Source: VRUE01 sp033856275 | GTDB taxonomy: Bacteria > Actinomycetota > Thermoleophilia > Solirubrobacterales > 70-9 | DNA length: 64,000 nt | Assembly (NCBI GenBank): GCA_033856275.1 | Contig: JAWVFJ010000016.1 | Coordinates: forward strand, 30,290-94,289 | Direction: 5' to 3' | In this document: piece by piece, positions 1 to 8,086 of the stretch | Layout of the letters: each line of letters begins with the position of its first letter | Position numbering within the stretch: position 1 is the first letter of the stretch | Made by a program: the position numbers and the translations under genes | Notes under the pieces: model-generated | Database searches by the model: none | Seen by the model: the letters and a program-made list of their open reading frames with translations, nothing else | What the model was told of the DNA's origin: nothing

Positions 1-122
1 ACGTCGCCGTAGAAGCGCGAGAGCCAGAAGATCACCAGGAAGAGGACGAGGAACCACGACCAGTCGACGGTGATGCGGATGCCGCGGACGTGGAAGAGGG
101 TGATCGGGGAGCCGCCCAGCAT
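1..122 (-). CDS. Site-2 protease family (M50) membrane protein, 5' end only
   Basis: This is the N-terminal 40 codons of a gene that runs off the left edge. The translation begins MLGGSPITLFHVRGIRITV and then enters a hydrophobic segment (WSWFLVLFLVIFWL). A short 'G-S-P-I-x-L-F-x-V-R-G-I-x-I' opening followed at once by a Trp-rich first membrane helix is typical of M50 zinc metalloproteases of the actinobacterial Rip type. The HExxH active site would lie outside the window, so the family call is tentative. The gene is divergent from the M28 peptidase, 36 bases away. Confidence 0.6.
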   Translation of the reverse strand, partial: MLGGSPITLFHVRGIRITVDWSWFLVLFLVIFWLSRFYGD

Positions 123-158
123 GTAGCAATGGTAAGCGGCGGCTAAGGTCCGATTTCT

Positions 159-1334
159 ATGACCGATCAAACCTGGCTCAGGGAGCGGCTCGAGGAACTC
201 GAACAGATCCACCGCCCCTCCGCCTCCGAAGGCGAGCGCCAGGCGGCCGAATGGATCGTCGAGCGCTTCGCCGAGCTCGGCGCCGAGGCTCGGATCGAGG
301 CCGAGCCGGCGCACGGCACCTTCTGGTGGCCGGTGGGCATCGGCGCTGCCCTCGGCGCGCTGGCTGGCTTTGCCGGCTTGCGCGGTCGGCGGTTGCTCGG
401 CACCGTCCTGGGCTCGGTTGGCGCCGCCGGAATCGCCGCTGACTTTCCGCCTGGCAAGCGCCCACTGCGGCGGCTGCTGCCCAAGCGCACCACCTACAAC
501 GTCGTCTGCGAACTGGGCCCGGCCAAAGCCGAGCGCACGGTCGTCCTCATCGCTCACCACGATGCCGCCCACTCGGGGCTGGTCTTCCATCCCACGATCC
601 CACGGATCGCCGACCGCCTCGGCCTGATCGAGGGACAGGACACGAGCCCGATGCTGATGGCGCCGGTGGTAGGCGGTCCGCTTCTCGCCGCGCTCGGAGC
701 GCTCAGCGGCAAACGGCTGCTGTCGAAGCTCGGGGTGTTCCTCGGAATCGGCTCGGCGGCGGCGATGGCCGACATCGGCCTGCGCGAGACCGTCCCTGGC
801 GCAAACGACAACGGCACTGGCGTCATCGCCCTGCTCGCCCTGGCGAAGCGCGTCGTGGATGAGCCGACCGAGGACATCCGGGTCGTCCTCCTCTCGGCAG
901 GTTCGGAGGAGTCCTTCAGCGAGGGAATCAAGGCCTTCGGCGAGCGCCACTTTCCCCACCTGCCACGGGACCGGACCTTCTTCCTCTGCCTGGAGTCGCT
1001 CGGCTCTCCGCACCTCTTGGTCCTTCGCGGCGAGGGATTCCTGAAGATGCACGAGTATCCGTCGCGCGCGCTCGCGCTGATGGACGGCCTCGCCGAGGAA
1101 CTGGGCATCTGGCTCTACCCGAACCTGCGCCTGCACAATGGCACTGATGGGCTGGAGCCGCTGGCGGCGGGATATGAGACCGCGGCGCTCTGCGCCTGCA
1201 ACGATCTCAAGCAGCCGGCCTTCTACCACTGGCCCAACGACGTCGCCGAGAACGTCGAGTTCGGCACCGTCGCCGACGGCATCCGCCTCAGCGAGGCCGC
1301 CGTGCGCCGCCTCGACGAGCGCTGGTTGCGGTGA
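159..1334 (+). CDS. M28 family zinc peptidase with hydrophobic inserts
   Basis: The 391-aa product has the metal-ligand pattern of M28 aminopeptidase-like enzymes: a His/Asp motif (IAHHDAAHSG), an NDNGTG motif near residue 218, an Glu-Glu pair (GSEESFSEG) and a late His (LHNGTDG). Between the first two motifs lie two hydrophobic stretches (around residues 165-185 and 190-210). Two more lie near residues 55-95, so the protein is probably membrane-attached. M28 enzymes usually remove N-terminal residues from peptides; the substrate here is unknown. The ATG at 159 is the first in frame and follows the divergent promoter region shared with the site-2 protease. Confidence 0.75.
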   Translation: MTDQTWLRERLEELEQIHRPSASEGERQAAEWIVERFAELGAEARIEAEPAHGTFWWPVGIGAALGALAGFAGLRGRRLLGTVLGSVGAAGIAADFPPGKRPLRRLLPKRTTYNVVCELGPAKAERTVVLIAHHDAAHSGLVFHPTIPRIADRLGLIEGQDTSPMLMAPVVGGPLLAALGALSGKRLLSKLGVFLGIGSAAAMADIGLRETVPGANDNGTGVIALLALAKRVVDEPTEDIRVVLLSAGSEESFSEGIKAFGERHFPHLPRDRTFFLCLESLGSPHLLVLRGEGFLKMHEYPSRALALMDGLAEELGIWLYPNLRLHNGTDGLEPLAAGYETAALCACNDLKQPAFYHWPNDVAENVEFGTVADGIRLSEAAVRRLDERWLR

Positions 1335-1344
1335 ACGCTGGTAA

Positions 1345-1388
1345 GCCGTAACGCGTTCTCGTTCTATAACAACGAAAAGCGTTACGGC
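1345..1388. repeat. Intergenic palindrome, divergent member of the TAACG/CAACG family
   Basis: The arms GCCGTAACGC and GCGTTACGGC flank a second pairing block (CGTT with AACG) and a short loop. It lies just after the M28 stop and upstream of sdhA, so it may end M28 transcription. Its core resembles the copies near 10.6, 22.6, 50.8 and 63.4 kb. Confidence 0.6.
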
Positions 1389-1394
1389 CGGCTT

Positions 1395-1441
1395 GAAATC
1401 CGACTGCGGCGTCGGATTTCGCCTCTATAGAGTGCGCGGCC
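1395..1441 (+). promoter_or_regulatory. sdhA upstream region with 10-bp hairpin
   Basis: A perfect hairpin (GAAATCCGAC, loop TGCGGC, GTCGGATTTC) ends at 1420. It is followed by CTCTATAGAGT about 10 bases before the GTG start of sdhA. There is no clear Shine-Dalgarno sequence. TATAGAGT could be a -10 element giving a very short or absent leader, but this is only a guess from spacing. Confidence 0.35.
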
Positions 1442-3130
1442 GTGCCCACGCATGACGTACTGGTGATCGGCGCCGGCCTTGCCGGACAACGAGCAGCACT
1501 GGCGGCCGCCGAGAAGGGCGTCTCAGTGGGCATCCTCAGCAAGGTCCACCCGGTCCGCTCGCACTCCAACGCGGCCCAGGGCGGAATCAACGCCGCGCTC
1601 AACCCCGGCGACTCCTGGGAGTCGCACGCCTTCGACACGATCAAGGGCTCCGACTACCTGAGCGACCAGGACGCGGTCGAGATCATGTGCCGCGAGGCGC
1701 CAGAGGAGATCCTCCACCTCGAGCACCTCGGCGTTACCTTCCACCGCAACGAGGAAGGCAAGCTCGGCACCCGCGCCTTCGGCGGCGCCTCCGCCGCCCG
1801 CACCTACTACGTCGCCGACATCACCGGCCAGGCGATCATGCACGTGCTCTACGAGCAACTGATGAAGCACTCCGAGCAGGTCGCCCGCTACGAGGAGTGG
1901 TTCTGCACCGCGCTCGCCCTCGACGACGACGGCGAGTGCTGCGGGGTCGTCACCCGCAACATCGCCGACGGCTCGATGGAGCTCTTCGAGGCGAAGTCGG
2001 TGATCCTCGCCAGCGGCGGCAACGGGCAGGTCTGGAAGCCGACCACCAACGCGCTGATCTGCACCGGCGACGGGATCGCGATGGCCTACCGGGCCGGGGC
2101 GAAGCTGATGGACATGGAGATGATCCAGTACCACCCGACGACGCTGGCGGGCAAGGGCTTCCTGATCACCGAGGGCGCCCGCGGAGAGGGCGCCCATCTG
2201 CTCAACGCCAAAGGCGAACGCTTCATGGAGCGCTACGCCCCTAACAAGATGGAGCTGGCCTCGCGCGACGTCGTCTCGCGGGCCGAGCAGACCGAGATCA
2301 ACGAGGGACGCGGCTTCCCCGACGGCACCGTCGCCCTCGACATCACCGTGGTGCCGAAAAAGCGCGTGCACGAGGCGCTGCGCGAGATCGTCCTCGTCGG
2401 CCGTGACTTCGCCGGCGTCGACATCACCAGGGAACCGATCCACATCAAGCCCGGCAACCACTACACGATGGGCGGGGTCAAGACCGACGTCGACGGGCGC
2501 ACCGACATCCCCGGCCTCTACGCCGCCGGCGAGGTCGCCTGCGTCTCGGTCCACGGCGGCAACCGCCTCGGCGCCAACTCGCTGCTCGACACGCTGATCT
2601 TCGGCCGCCGCTCCGGTGCCGACGCCGCCGCCCGCGCCAAGCGCACCGAGGGCTCGCGGCCCTCGAAAGCGGTGCTCGAGGCCGAGCAGGCGACGATCGA
2701 GGCGATCTCCGCCCGCGAGAAGGGCTCCGGCCGCCGTGTCTCGGAGATCAAGCTCGATCTGGGCACGGTCATGGACGCCAAGGTCGCCGTCTTCCGCGAC
2801 GAGGCCGGGATCCAGGAGGCCCTCGAGACGGTGCGCCGGCTCAAGGAGGAGGCCAAGACCGCCTACATCGACGACAAGGGCGCGATCTTCAACCAGGACC
2901 TGCTTGGCGCGATCGAGCTCGGCTACATGCTCGACAACGCCGAGTGCACCTGCCTCGCAGCGCTCGAGCGCAAAGAGAGTCGCGGCGCCCAGTACAGGAC
3001 GGACTTCCCGGAGCGCAATGATGATGAGTGGCTCAAGCACATCGACCTGCAGCTGAGCGACGACGGACCGGAGATCTCCTACTCAGAGGTGACGATCACC
3101 CAGTGGGAACCGGAAGAGAGGAAGTACTAG
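1442..3130 (+). CDS. sdhA: Succinate dehydrogenase / fumarate reductase flavoprotein subunit
   Basis: The 562-aa product is the FAD subunit that oxidises succinate to fumarate, or the reverse. It opens with a Rossmann FAD motif (VIGAGLAGQRAAL). The RSHSNAAQGGINAAL segment carries the His that binds FAD covalently in this family. The substrate motif GNHYTMGGV and the NRLGANSLLD motif near residue 375 are intact, and the C-terminal domain is normal. The start is GTG, since no in-frame start further upstream fits the conserved N-terminus. The gene leads an operon with sdhB (4-base gap) and a CCG-domain protein. No sdhC or sdhD membrane anchor genes are present. Confidence 0.95.
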   Translation: MPTHDVLVIGAGLAGQRAALAAAEKGVSVGILSKVHPVRSHSNAAQGGINAALNPGDSWESHAFDTIKGSDYLSDQDAVEIMCREAPEEILHLEHLGVTFHRNEEGKLGTRAFGGASAARTYYVADITGQAIMHVLYEQLMKHSEQVARYEEWFCTALALDDDGECCGVVTRNIADGSMELFEAKSVILASGGNGQVWKPTTNALICTGDGIAMAYRAGAKLMDMEMIQYHPTTLAGKGFLITEGARGEGAHLLNAKGERFMERYAPNKMELASRDVVSRAEQTEINEGRGFPDGTVALDITVVPKKRVHEALREIVLVGRDFAGVDITREPIHIKPGNHYTMGGVKTDVDGRTDIPGLYAAGEVACVSVHGGNRLGANSLLDTLIFGRRSGADAAARAKRTEGSRPSKAVLEAEQATIEAISAREKGSGRRVSEIKLDLGTVMDAKVAVFRDEAGIQEALETVRRLKEEAKTAYIDDKGAIFNQDLLGAIELGYMLDNAECTCLAALERKESRGAQYRTDFPERNDDEWLKHIDLQLSDDGPEISYSEVTITQWEPEERKY

Positions 3131-3134
3131 GCCC

Positions 3135-4349
3135 ATGGCCACCTACACCTTGAAAGTTCGCCGGTACCAGCCCGAGAGCGGCGAGGGTCCCTACTGGGAG
3201 CAGTTCGACGTCGACCTCGATCCCTCGCTCTCCGTCCTCGACGGTCTGCTGCAAGCCAAGGATCGTGACGACGGCTCGCTCTCGGTGCGCTGCTCCTGCC
3301 GCGCCGCGATCTGCGGCTCCTGCGGGATGAAGGTCAACGGCTCCTCGACCCTGGGCTGCAAGACCCAGATTGGTGAGGCTCACGCCCAAGCGAACCGGCG
3401 CAAGGCCGATGACGTGCCGCCGCCGATGGGCGCCGACGAGTTTCCGCCGCCCGGCTCGGCCAACGGATCCGCCGATAACCCGATTGTCATTGAGCCGATG
3501 GGCAACATGCCCGTGATCAAGGACCTGATCACCGACATGGAGTCGACGCACTGGGCCAAGATCCGCCGCGTCACCCCCTGGCTCCTCCCCCACGGCGAGG
3601 CGCCCGAGCGCGAGTACGTGGTCGAGCCGGAGTCGATGATCGACATCACCCAGTCGATGGCCTGCATCCAGTGCGGCGCCTGCGTCTCGTCCTGCCTCTC
3701 GATGGAGGCCGATCCAGACTTCATCGGCCCGGCGGCACTGGCCAAGGCCTACCGCTTCGTCGGGGACCCGCGCGACGCCGAGACCGTGGAGCGGCTCCAC
3801 GACCTCGCCCACGATCCACACGGGATCTACGACTGCACCCATTGCTTCAGCTGCATCGACGCCTGCCCCAAGGGCGTGGCGCCGATGGACCAGATCATGC
3901 GGCTGCGCCGCAAAGCCGGCGAGGCGGAGATCGAGGATCCCAACAGCGGCCACCACCACGAGCTTGCCTTCGTCCAGATCATCGAGAAGAAGGGAACGCT
4001 CGACGAGGTGGCGCTGCCGAAAGAGTCGTTTGCCTTCGGCATCAAGGGCAAGCTGAAGCCCAGCAAACGCGCGATCAAGGAAGTCATCGGCGCGCTGCCG
4101 ACGATATTCCGCACGATCAAGACCGGCAAGGTGCGCAGCAAGTGGATCGCGCCGCACCACAAGCTTCCCGGCGGTGCCCAGGATGACGTCAAGGCGATCT
4201 ACAAGCACGCCGAGGAGCACCGCGAGGAATTCAACCTCTACATCAAGGGCGAGGACGAGGACTTCGTCGAACCGGAGCCCGACGAGATGATGGACGAGGC
4301 CTTGACGGCCGAGGCTGGGGCCGCGGCGGATACGAAGGAGGAGTCGTGA
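3135..4349 (+). CDS. sdhB: Succinate dehydrogenase / fumarate reductase iron-sulfur subunit with C-terminal extension
   Basis: The product passes electrons from SdhA through three iron-sulfur clusters. The N-terminal ferredoxin domain shows CSCRAAICGSCGMKVNG. The C-terminal cluster domain shows CIQCGACVSSCLS and CTHCFSCIDACPKGVAP. At 404 aa it is about 160 residues longer than a normal SdhB. The extra part comprises an acidic Pro/Gly-rich stretch between the two cluster domains and about 120 residues after the last cysteine motif, ending in an acidic tail (EDEDFVEPEPDEMMDEAL). Its stop overlaps the start of the next gene by four bases, which suggests translational coupling. Confidence 0.93.
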   Translation: MATYTLKVRRYQPESGEGPYWEQFDVDLDPSLSVLDGLLQAKDRDDGSLSVRCSCRAAICGSCGMKVNGSSTLGCKTQIGEAHAQANRRKADDVPPPMGADEFPPPGSANGSADNPIVIEPMGNMPVIKDLITDMESTHWAKIRRVTPWLLPHGEAPEREYVVEPESMIDITQSMACIQCGACVSSCLSMEADPDFIGPAALAKAYRFVGDPRDAETVERLHDLAHDPHGIYDCTHCFSCIDACPKGVAPMDQIMRLRRKAGEAEIEDPNSGHHHELAFVQIIEKKGTLDEVALPKESFAFGIKGKLKPSKRAIKEVIGALPTIFRTIKTGKVRSKWIAPHHKLPGGAQDDVKAIYKHAEEHREEFNLYIKGEDEDFVEPEPDEMMDEALTAEAGAAADTKEES

Positions 4350-5257
4350 TGAGCGAGCAGGTCAAGGTCGCCTACTGGCCCGGCTGCGTCTCGCGCGGCT
4401 TCACCCCCGAGTTGCACGGGTCGATGGCGATCGCCGCCGAGAAGCTCGGCATCGAGCTGATCGAACTCGACCGCGCCAACTGCTGCGGCGCCGGCGTGAT
4501 CGCCGAGCACAACCAGGAGCTCGCCGACACGCTCAACGCCCGCACCTTCGCGCTAGCCCAGCAGACCGGGCTCTCGATGATGAACATCTGCTCGACCTGC
4601 CAGGGCGCCCAGTCGGAGTGTCAGCAGCGCCTCGACGCGGACTCCTCTTACCGCGCCCACATCAACGAGGTGCTGAGCGGCCAGGGCCTCGCCTACGAGA
4701 AGGGCAAGGACGGCTTCACCAACAAGAACTTCCTCTGGCTGCTGGTCGAGGACTACGGCCTCGACCGTCTCGCCGAGAAGGTAACGCGGCCGCTCAGCGG
4801 CCTGCGCGTCGGTCCTTTCTACGGCTGCTACGTCGTCCGGCCCAAGGAGCGCCTGGGCTACGACGAGTTCCCCGAGCGTGACCTCTACCTGGAGAAGGTG
4901 ATCGAGACCCTCGGCGGCGAGGTCGTCGAGTACGACGGCGCCCGCAAGTGCTGCGGCTTCCCGGTGATTACGATGAACCGCGACACCTCCTTGCGCCAGG
5001 CCGGCACCCACGTCGGCGACGCGCTCGACGCCGGCGCCGACTGCCTCGTCACCCCCTGTCCCCTCTGCCACCTCAACCTCGACATGCAACAGCCCGAGGC
5101 GGCCAAGGTGGTCAACCGGGATCTGGGTCTGGCCGTTTTGCATCTGCCGCAGCTCGTCTCGCTCGCCCTTGGCGCCGAGCCCAAGCAACTGGGGATGAGC
5201 AAGCACATTGCTTCGACCAAGTGGGTCGAAGAGCGGCTCGCTGCGGTTCCCGCCTGA
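4346..5257 (+). CDS. HdrB-like CCG-domain subunit of class-E succinate dehydrogenase
   Basis: The 303-aa product has two CCG domains. The first runs from WPGCVSRGF through NCCGAGVI to CSTCQG. The second runs from YGCYVV through KCCGFPVITM to CPLCHLN. Such domains bind unusual [4Fe-4S] clusters in HdrB of heterodisulfide reductase, and in SdhE/MfrE, which replaces the haem membrane anchor in archaeal and epsilonproteobacterial complexes. Its place as the third gene, overlapping sdhB by four bases, supports that role. It probably delivers electrons to menaquinone at the membrane. The exact quinone and the reaction direction cannot be read from sequence. Confidence 0.88.
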   Translation: MMSEQVKVAYWPGCVSRGFTPELHGSMAIAAEKLGIELIELDRANCCGAGVIAEHNQELADTLNARTFALAQQTGLSMMNICSTCQGAQSECQQRLDADSSYRAHINEVLSGQGLAYEKGKDGFTNKNFLWLLVEDYGLDRLAEKVTRPLSGLRVGPFYGCYVVRPKERLGYDEFPERDLYLEKVIETLGGEVVEYDGARKCCGFPVITMNRDTSLRQAGTHVGDALDAGADCLVTPCPLCHLNLDMQQPEAAKVVNRDLGLAVLHLPQLVSLALGAEPKQLGMSKHIASTKWVEERLAAVPA

Positions 5258-5277
5258 GTCGGTGAACCAAACGTGGT

Positions 5278-5345
5278 GAGCGTGTGCGCAGGAGTCTGCG
5301 GACGCGCTTCGCGCTGAGTGTCCGCAGACTCCTGCGCACACGCTC
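5278..5345. terminator. Perfect 26-bp-stem hairpin between convergent genes
   Basis: The left arm (5278-5303) and right arm (5320-5345) are perfectly complementary over 26 bases, around a 16-base loop that can itself fold (GCGC TTC GCGC). It sits between the convergent ends of the sdh operon and the small coiled-coil gene, so it is a probable bidirectional terminator. There is only a weak T-run (CTCTTCTC) after it. Confidence 0.75.
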
Positions 5346-5443
5346 TTCTCGATTCGATACGGACTCAGGCGGGATACCGCCGCGATAAAGCTCGACTGGG
5401 ATGACGGCTCAAAGCTGGGTAGCGAGCAGATTGCTGCTTCGCT

Positions 5444-5641
5444 TCAGAATCGAATCGCGACTATCGCGCCGCCGAATGCGGCGAGAATACTCGCGAGCGT
5501 AATGATCATCGCGTTCTGAAGCCGATCGAAACGGTTGTCGATGTGGTGCTGCAGGGCATCGACCCGATCTCGCACCGAATCGACTTGACCCGAGAGGTGA
5601 TCGAGGCGGTTGTCGTTCCAGTTTGCTCTTGCCTGCTCCAT
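5444..5641 (-). CDS. Small coiled-coil protein with C-terminal membrane helix
   Basis: The roughly 65-aa product has a heptad-rich front half (LDHLSGQVDSVRDRVDALQH) and ends in one membrane helix (MIITLASILAAFGGAIVAI) with a short RF tail. This layout is common among small tail-anchored proteins of unknown function. The ATG at 5641 is preferred over a TTG at 5665, because the TTG lies inside a half-palindrome repeat. No family could be assigned. Confidence 0.6.
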   Translation of the reverse strand: MEQARANWNDNRLDHLSGQVDSVRDRVDALQHHIDNRFDRLQNAMIITLASILAAFGGAIVAIRF

Positions 5642-5659
5642 TGCACAAGAGAGGCTAGC

Positions 5660-5674
5660 GGACAAAACGTTACG
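5660..5674. repeat. Solo arm of the dispersed palindrome family
   Basis: The bases GGACAAAACGTTACG match the right arm of the palindrome copies at 22.6 and 63.4 kb, but no left arm is present. It lies in the 64-base gap between two minus-strand genes and may be a decayed copy. Confidence 0.4.
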
Positions 5675-5705
5675 TGTAGCGCACGGAAGTGTGCTGGACG
5701 AATGA

Positions 5706-6905
5706 TTAGCTGCGCTGGTCGAGGCCGACTCGGCGGGCCAGCCATTGGGCGCCGACGGTGTCGGTCAGGCCGTGGGCGGCTATGGAGGCGATGATCGCTA
5801 TTGCGGCGATGTCGAAGATCAGGTTGCTCTCGGCGACGTCGGACTTGAGGACGAAGAGGGCGAAGAGCATTGAGGCGACACCCTTGGGGCCGAACCAGGC
5901 CATGAAGAGCTTCTGGGGACGGGGGATGCCGGTTTTGACGAAGGAGAGCATCACAGCCAGGGGGCGGGCAATGAGCAGGGCGAAGACGACGAAGACGACC
6001 AGCGGCGGGATGCTGTGGTGGAAGCCGGTGGCGACGATGAGGGCGCCGAAGACGAAGAAGGTGAGCACCTGCAGGATCGCGCTGGTGTTCTCGGCAAACT
6101 CGACGAAGCCCTCGGGCACGTCGCGCTCAGTCGCCGCCATCGCGATGCCACAGACGAAGGCGGCGATCAGGCCGTTGCCGATCGTCACGTCGGCGAGGCC
6201 GAAGGCGAAGAGGGCGAAGCCGATCGCGTAGATCCCCTCGTAGCGGGCGGTGAGGCCGCCGCCCGGCAGATGATGGTGCAAGCGCCCACCGAGTGCGCCA
6301 AGGCCGATGCCGACGGCGGCACCAAAGAGGGCCTCGCCGACCAGCTTCGCCGCTTCGCTTCCAGGGCCGCCACCCGGGCCGGCGAGGACGAGAAAGAAGA
6401 GGACGAAGGGGAGCGCGAGTCCGTCATTGAGGCCGGACTCGAGATTGAGCGTGTGGCGGACCGAGGCCGGCACGATGCGCGAGGTCACGACTGCCGAGGT
6501 GACGACCGGGTCGGTCGGTGAGAGCACTGCCGCCAGCAGCAGCGCCTCGGCCCAGCTGAGGTCGGGGAAGAGCGCCTTCGCGGCCAACCCCAGCAGCGCC
6601 ATCGTGATCGGCATCGCGATCACCAGCGCCCGTGCCACCGGGCTCCAGTGCCGCCGCAGCAGCTCACGCTCGACGAACATCCCGTCGGAGAACAGGGTGA
6701 GAATCAGCGCCAGCTCGACAAGCTCAACGATTGATTGGTCGCCGGCTTCGACGTCGACGACACCGACAGCGGCGAGAAGGATCCCCAGCGCCACAGACAA
6801 CACGGAAGCCGAAAGCACAGTGCCCTTCATCACCCCCGAGAGCGCCGCCACCGCCGTGAGCAGCCCACCGAAGATCAGAACCGCGTCGCCAAAGCCGATG
6901 CCCAT
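5706..6905 (-). CDS. CPA1-type Na+(K+)/H+ antiporter
   Basis: The 399-aa, roughly 12-helix membrane protein is almost entirely hydrophobic. It carries the antiporter core motifs LSPTDPVVTSAV (TDP in the unwound helix) and LESGLNDGLALPFV (the ND pair typical of electroneutral CPA1/NhaP carriers). It would exchange sodium or potassium for protons across the cytoplasmic membrane. There is no cytoplasmic regulatory domain at the C-terminus. It stands alone behind the palindromic element at 6941-7030. Confidence 0.88.
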   Translation of the reverse strand: MGIGFGDAVLIFGGLLTAVAALSGVMKGTVLSASVLSVALGILLAAVGVVDVEAGDQSIVELVELALILTLFSDGMFVERELLRRHWSPVARALVIAMPITMALLGLAAKALFPDLSWAEALLLAAVLSPTDPVVTSAVVTSRIVPASVRHTLNLESGLNDGLALPFVLFFLVLAGPGGGPGSEAAKLVGEALFGAAVGIGLGALGGRLHHHLPGGGLTARYEGIYAIGFALFAFGLADVTIGNGLIAAFVCGIAMAATERDVPEGFVEFAENTSAILQVLTFFVFGALIVATGFHHSIPPLVVFVVFALLIARPLAVMLSFVKTGIPRPQKLFMAWFGPKGVASMLFALFVLKSDVAESNLIFDIAAIAIIASIAAHGLTDTVGAQWLARRVGLDQRS

Positions 6906-6940
6906 CCAAGTCTTATATGTGCTCGGCTACTGACGAGGTC

Positions 6941-7030
6941 CAGACGGTCGTCAGGCAAGGACGCAGGGAGCCCGAATAGCAGCGCTATTCGGGCGACTGA
7001 GGACGCCGCATGGCGGCGCCTGGGACCGTC
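6941..7030. repeat. 90-base nested palindromic element
   Basis: The outer arms (GACGGTC at 6943-6949, GACCGTC at 7024-7030) and adjacent CAGGC/GCCTG blocks enclose a perfect inner hairpin, GCCCGAATAGC-AGC-GCTATTCGGGC (6970-6994). Another GC-rich hairpin lies near 7010. The right end overlaps the last codons of asd. It may act as the lysC-asd terminator. The imperfect outer inverted repeats also fit a tiny non-autonomous mobile element. Confidence 0.5.
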
Positions 7031-8063
7031 AGTTGGCGAGTAGGTTCCGCTCGATCAGCAGCTCGGCTACCTGGACGGCGTTGGTGGCGGCGCCCTTGCG
7101 CAGGTTGTCGCCGGCGACCCAGAGGTTGAGGGTGCGCTCCTGGTCGGGGTCGCGGCGGACGCGGCCGACGAGGACCTCGTCGCGGCCGGCTGCATCGATC
7201 GCCATCGGGTAGGCGCCGGCCGCGGGATCGTCGACGACGATCACGCCCGGCGCATCGGCGAGCAGGGCGCGGCAGTCCTCCGGCGTCAGGTCCTCCTTGG
7301 TGCGCACGTTGACCGACTCCGAGTGACCGCTGATCACGGGTACGCGGGCACAGGTGGCGGAGATCGCCACCTCGTCGCCGATCTCGAGGATCTTGCGCGT
7401 CTCGGCCATCACCTTGCGCTCCTCGGTGGTGTAGTCGTCGCCATCCTTGAAGACCTCGACCTGGGGCAGCACGTTGAAGGCGATCTGGTGCGGGTAGATG
7501 CTCGGCGGCGGCACCTCTTCCCCCGCCAGCGCCGCCCGCGACTGGGCGAGCAGCTCCTCGATCGCGCGCTGGCCGGTGCCGGAGACCGCCTGGTAGCTGG
7601 AGACGACGAGGCGCTCGAGACCGACCGCGCGGTGGATCGGCGCCAGCGCCATCATTGCCACCATCGTCGTGCAGTTGGGGTTGGCAACGATCCCTTTATG
7701 GCCCGCGGCGGCATCCGGGTTGACGCCGGCGACGACCAGCGGCACGTCGTCGTGCATGCGCCAGTAGCTGGTGTTGTCGACGACGACGGCGCCGGCATCG
7801 ACCAGCTTCGGCGCCCACTCGGCGCTGACCGAGCCGCCGGCCGAGGAAAGAACGATGTCGAGGTCCTGGATCGTCTCCGGGCTTAGCGGCCGGCACTCCA
7901 GGGTCGAGCCGTTCCACTCGATCTGGCGGCCGGCCGAGCGCCCGGAAGCGAAGGGAACCACCTCAGAGGCGGGGAAATCGCGTTCGGCGAGGATCTCGAG
8001 GATGGTCGAACCGACGGCCCCGGTGGCGCCCAAAACTCCAACTCTGTAGCCGTCGCCAGCCAT
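7029..8063 (-). CDS. asd: Aspartate-semialdehyde dehydrogenase
   Basis: The 344-aa enzyme reduces aspartyl phosphate to aspartate semialdehyde with NADPH. This is the branch point to lysine, diaminopimelate, threonine and methionine. It has the nucleotide-binding start (GVLGATGAVGSTILEIL), the catalytic Cys in NPNCTTM near residue 130, and the GHSESV segment of the substrate site. It lies 23 bases after lysC on the same strand, so the two likely share an mRNA. Confidence 0.95.
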   Translation of the reverse strand: MAGDGYRVGVLGATGAVGSTILEILAERDFPASEVVPFASGRSAGRQIEWNGSTLECRPLSPETIQDLDIVLSSAGGSVSAEWAPKLVDAGAVVVDNTSYWRMHDDVPLVVAGVNPDAAAGHKGIVANPNCTTMVAMMALAPIHRAVGLERLVVSSYQAVSGTGQRAIEELLAQSRAALAGEEVPPPSIYPHQIAFNVLPQVEVFKDGDDYTTEERKVMAETRKILEIGDEVAISATCARVPVISGHSESVNVRTKEDLTPEDCRALLADAPGVIVVDDPAAGAYPMAIDAAGRDEVLVGRVRRDPDQERTLNLWVAGDNLRKGAATNAVQVAELLIERNLLAN

Positions 8064-8086
8064 CGATCCGAGTATGACGGCCCGGC

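Noticed and set aside
1523..3040. A 505-codon open frame on the minus strand opposite sdhA
   Set aside because: It lies wholly antisense to a strongly conserved flavoprotein gene. Its translation is Val/Asp/Leu-rich low complexity, typical of the shadow frame in GC-rich DNA.
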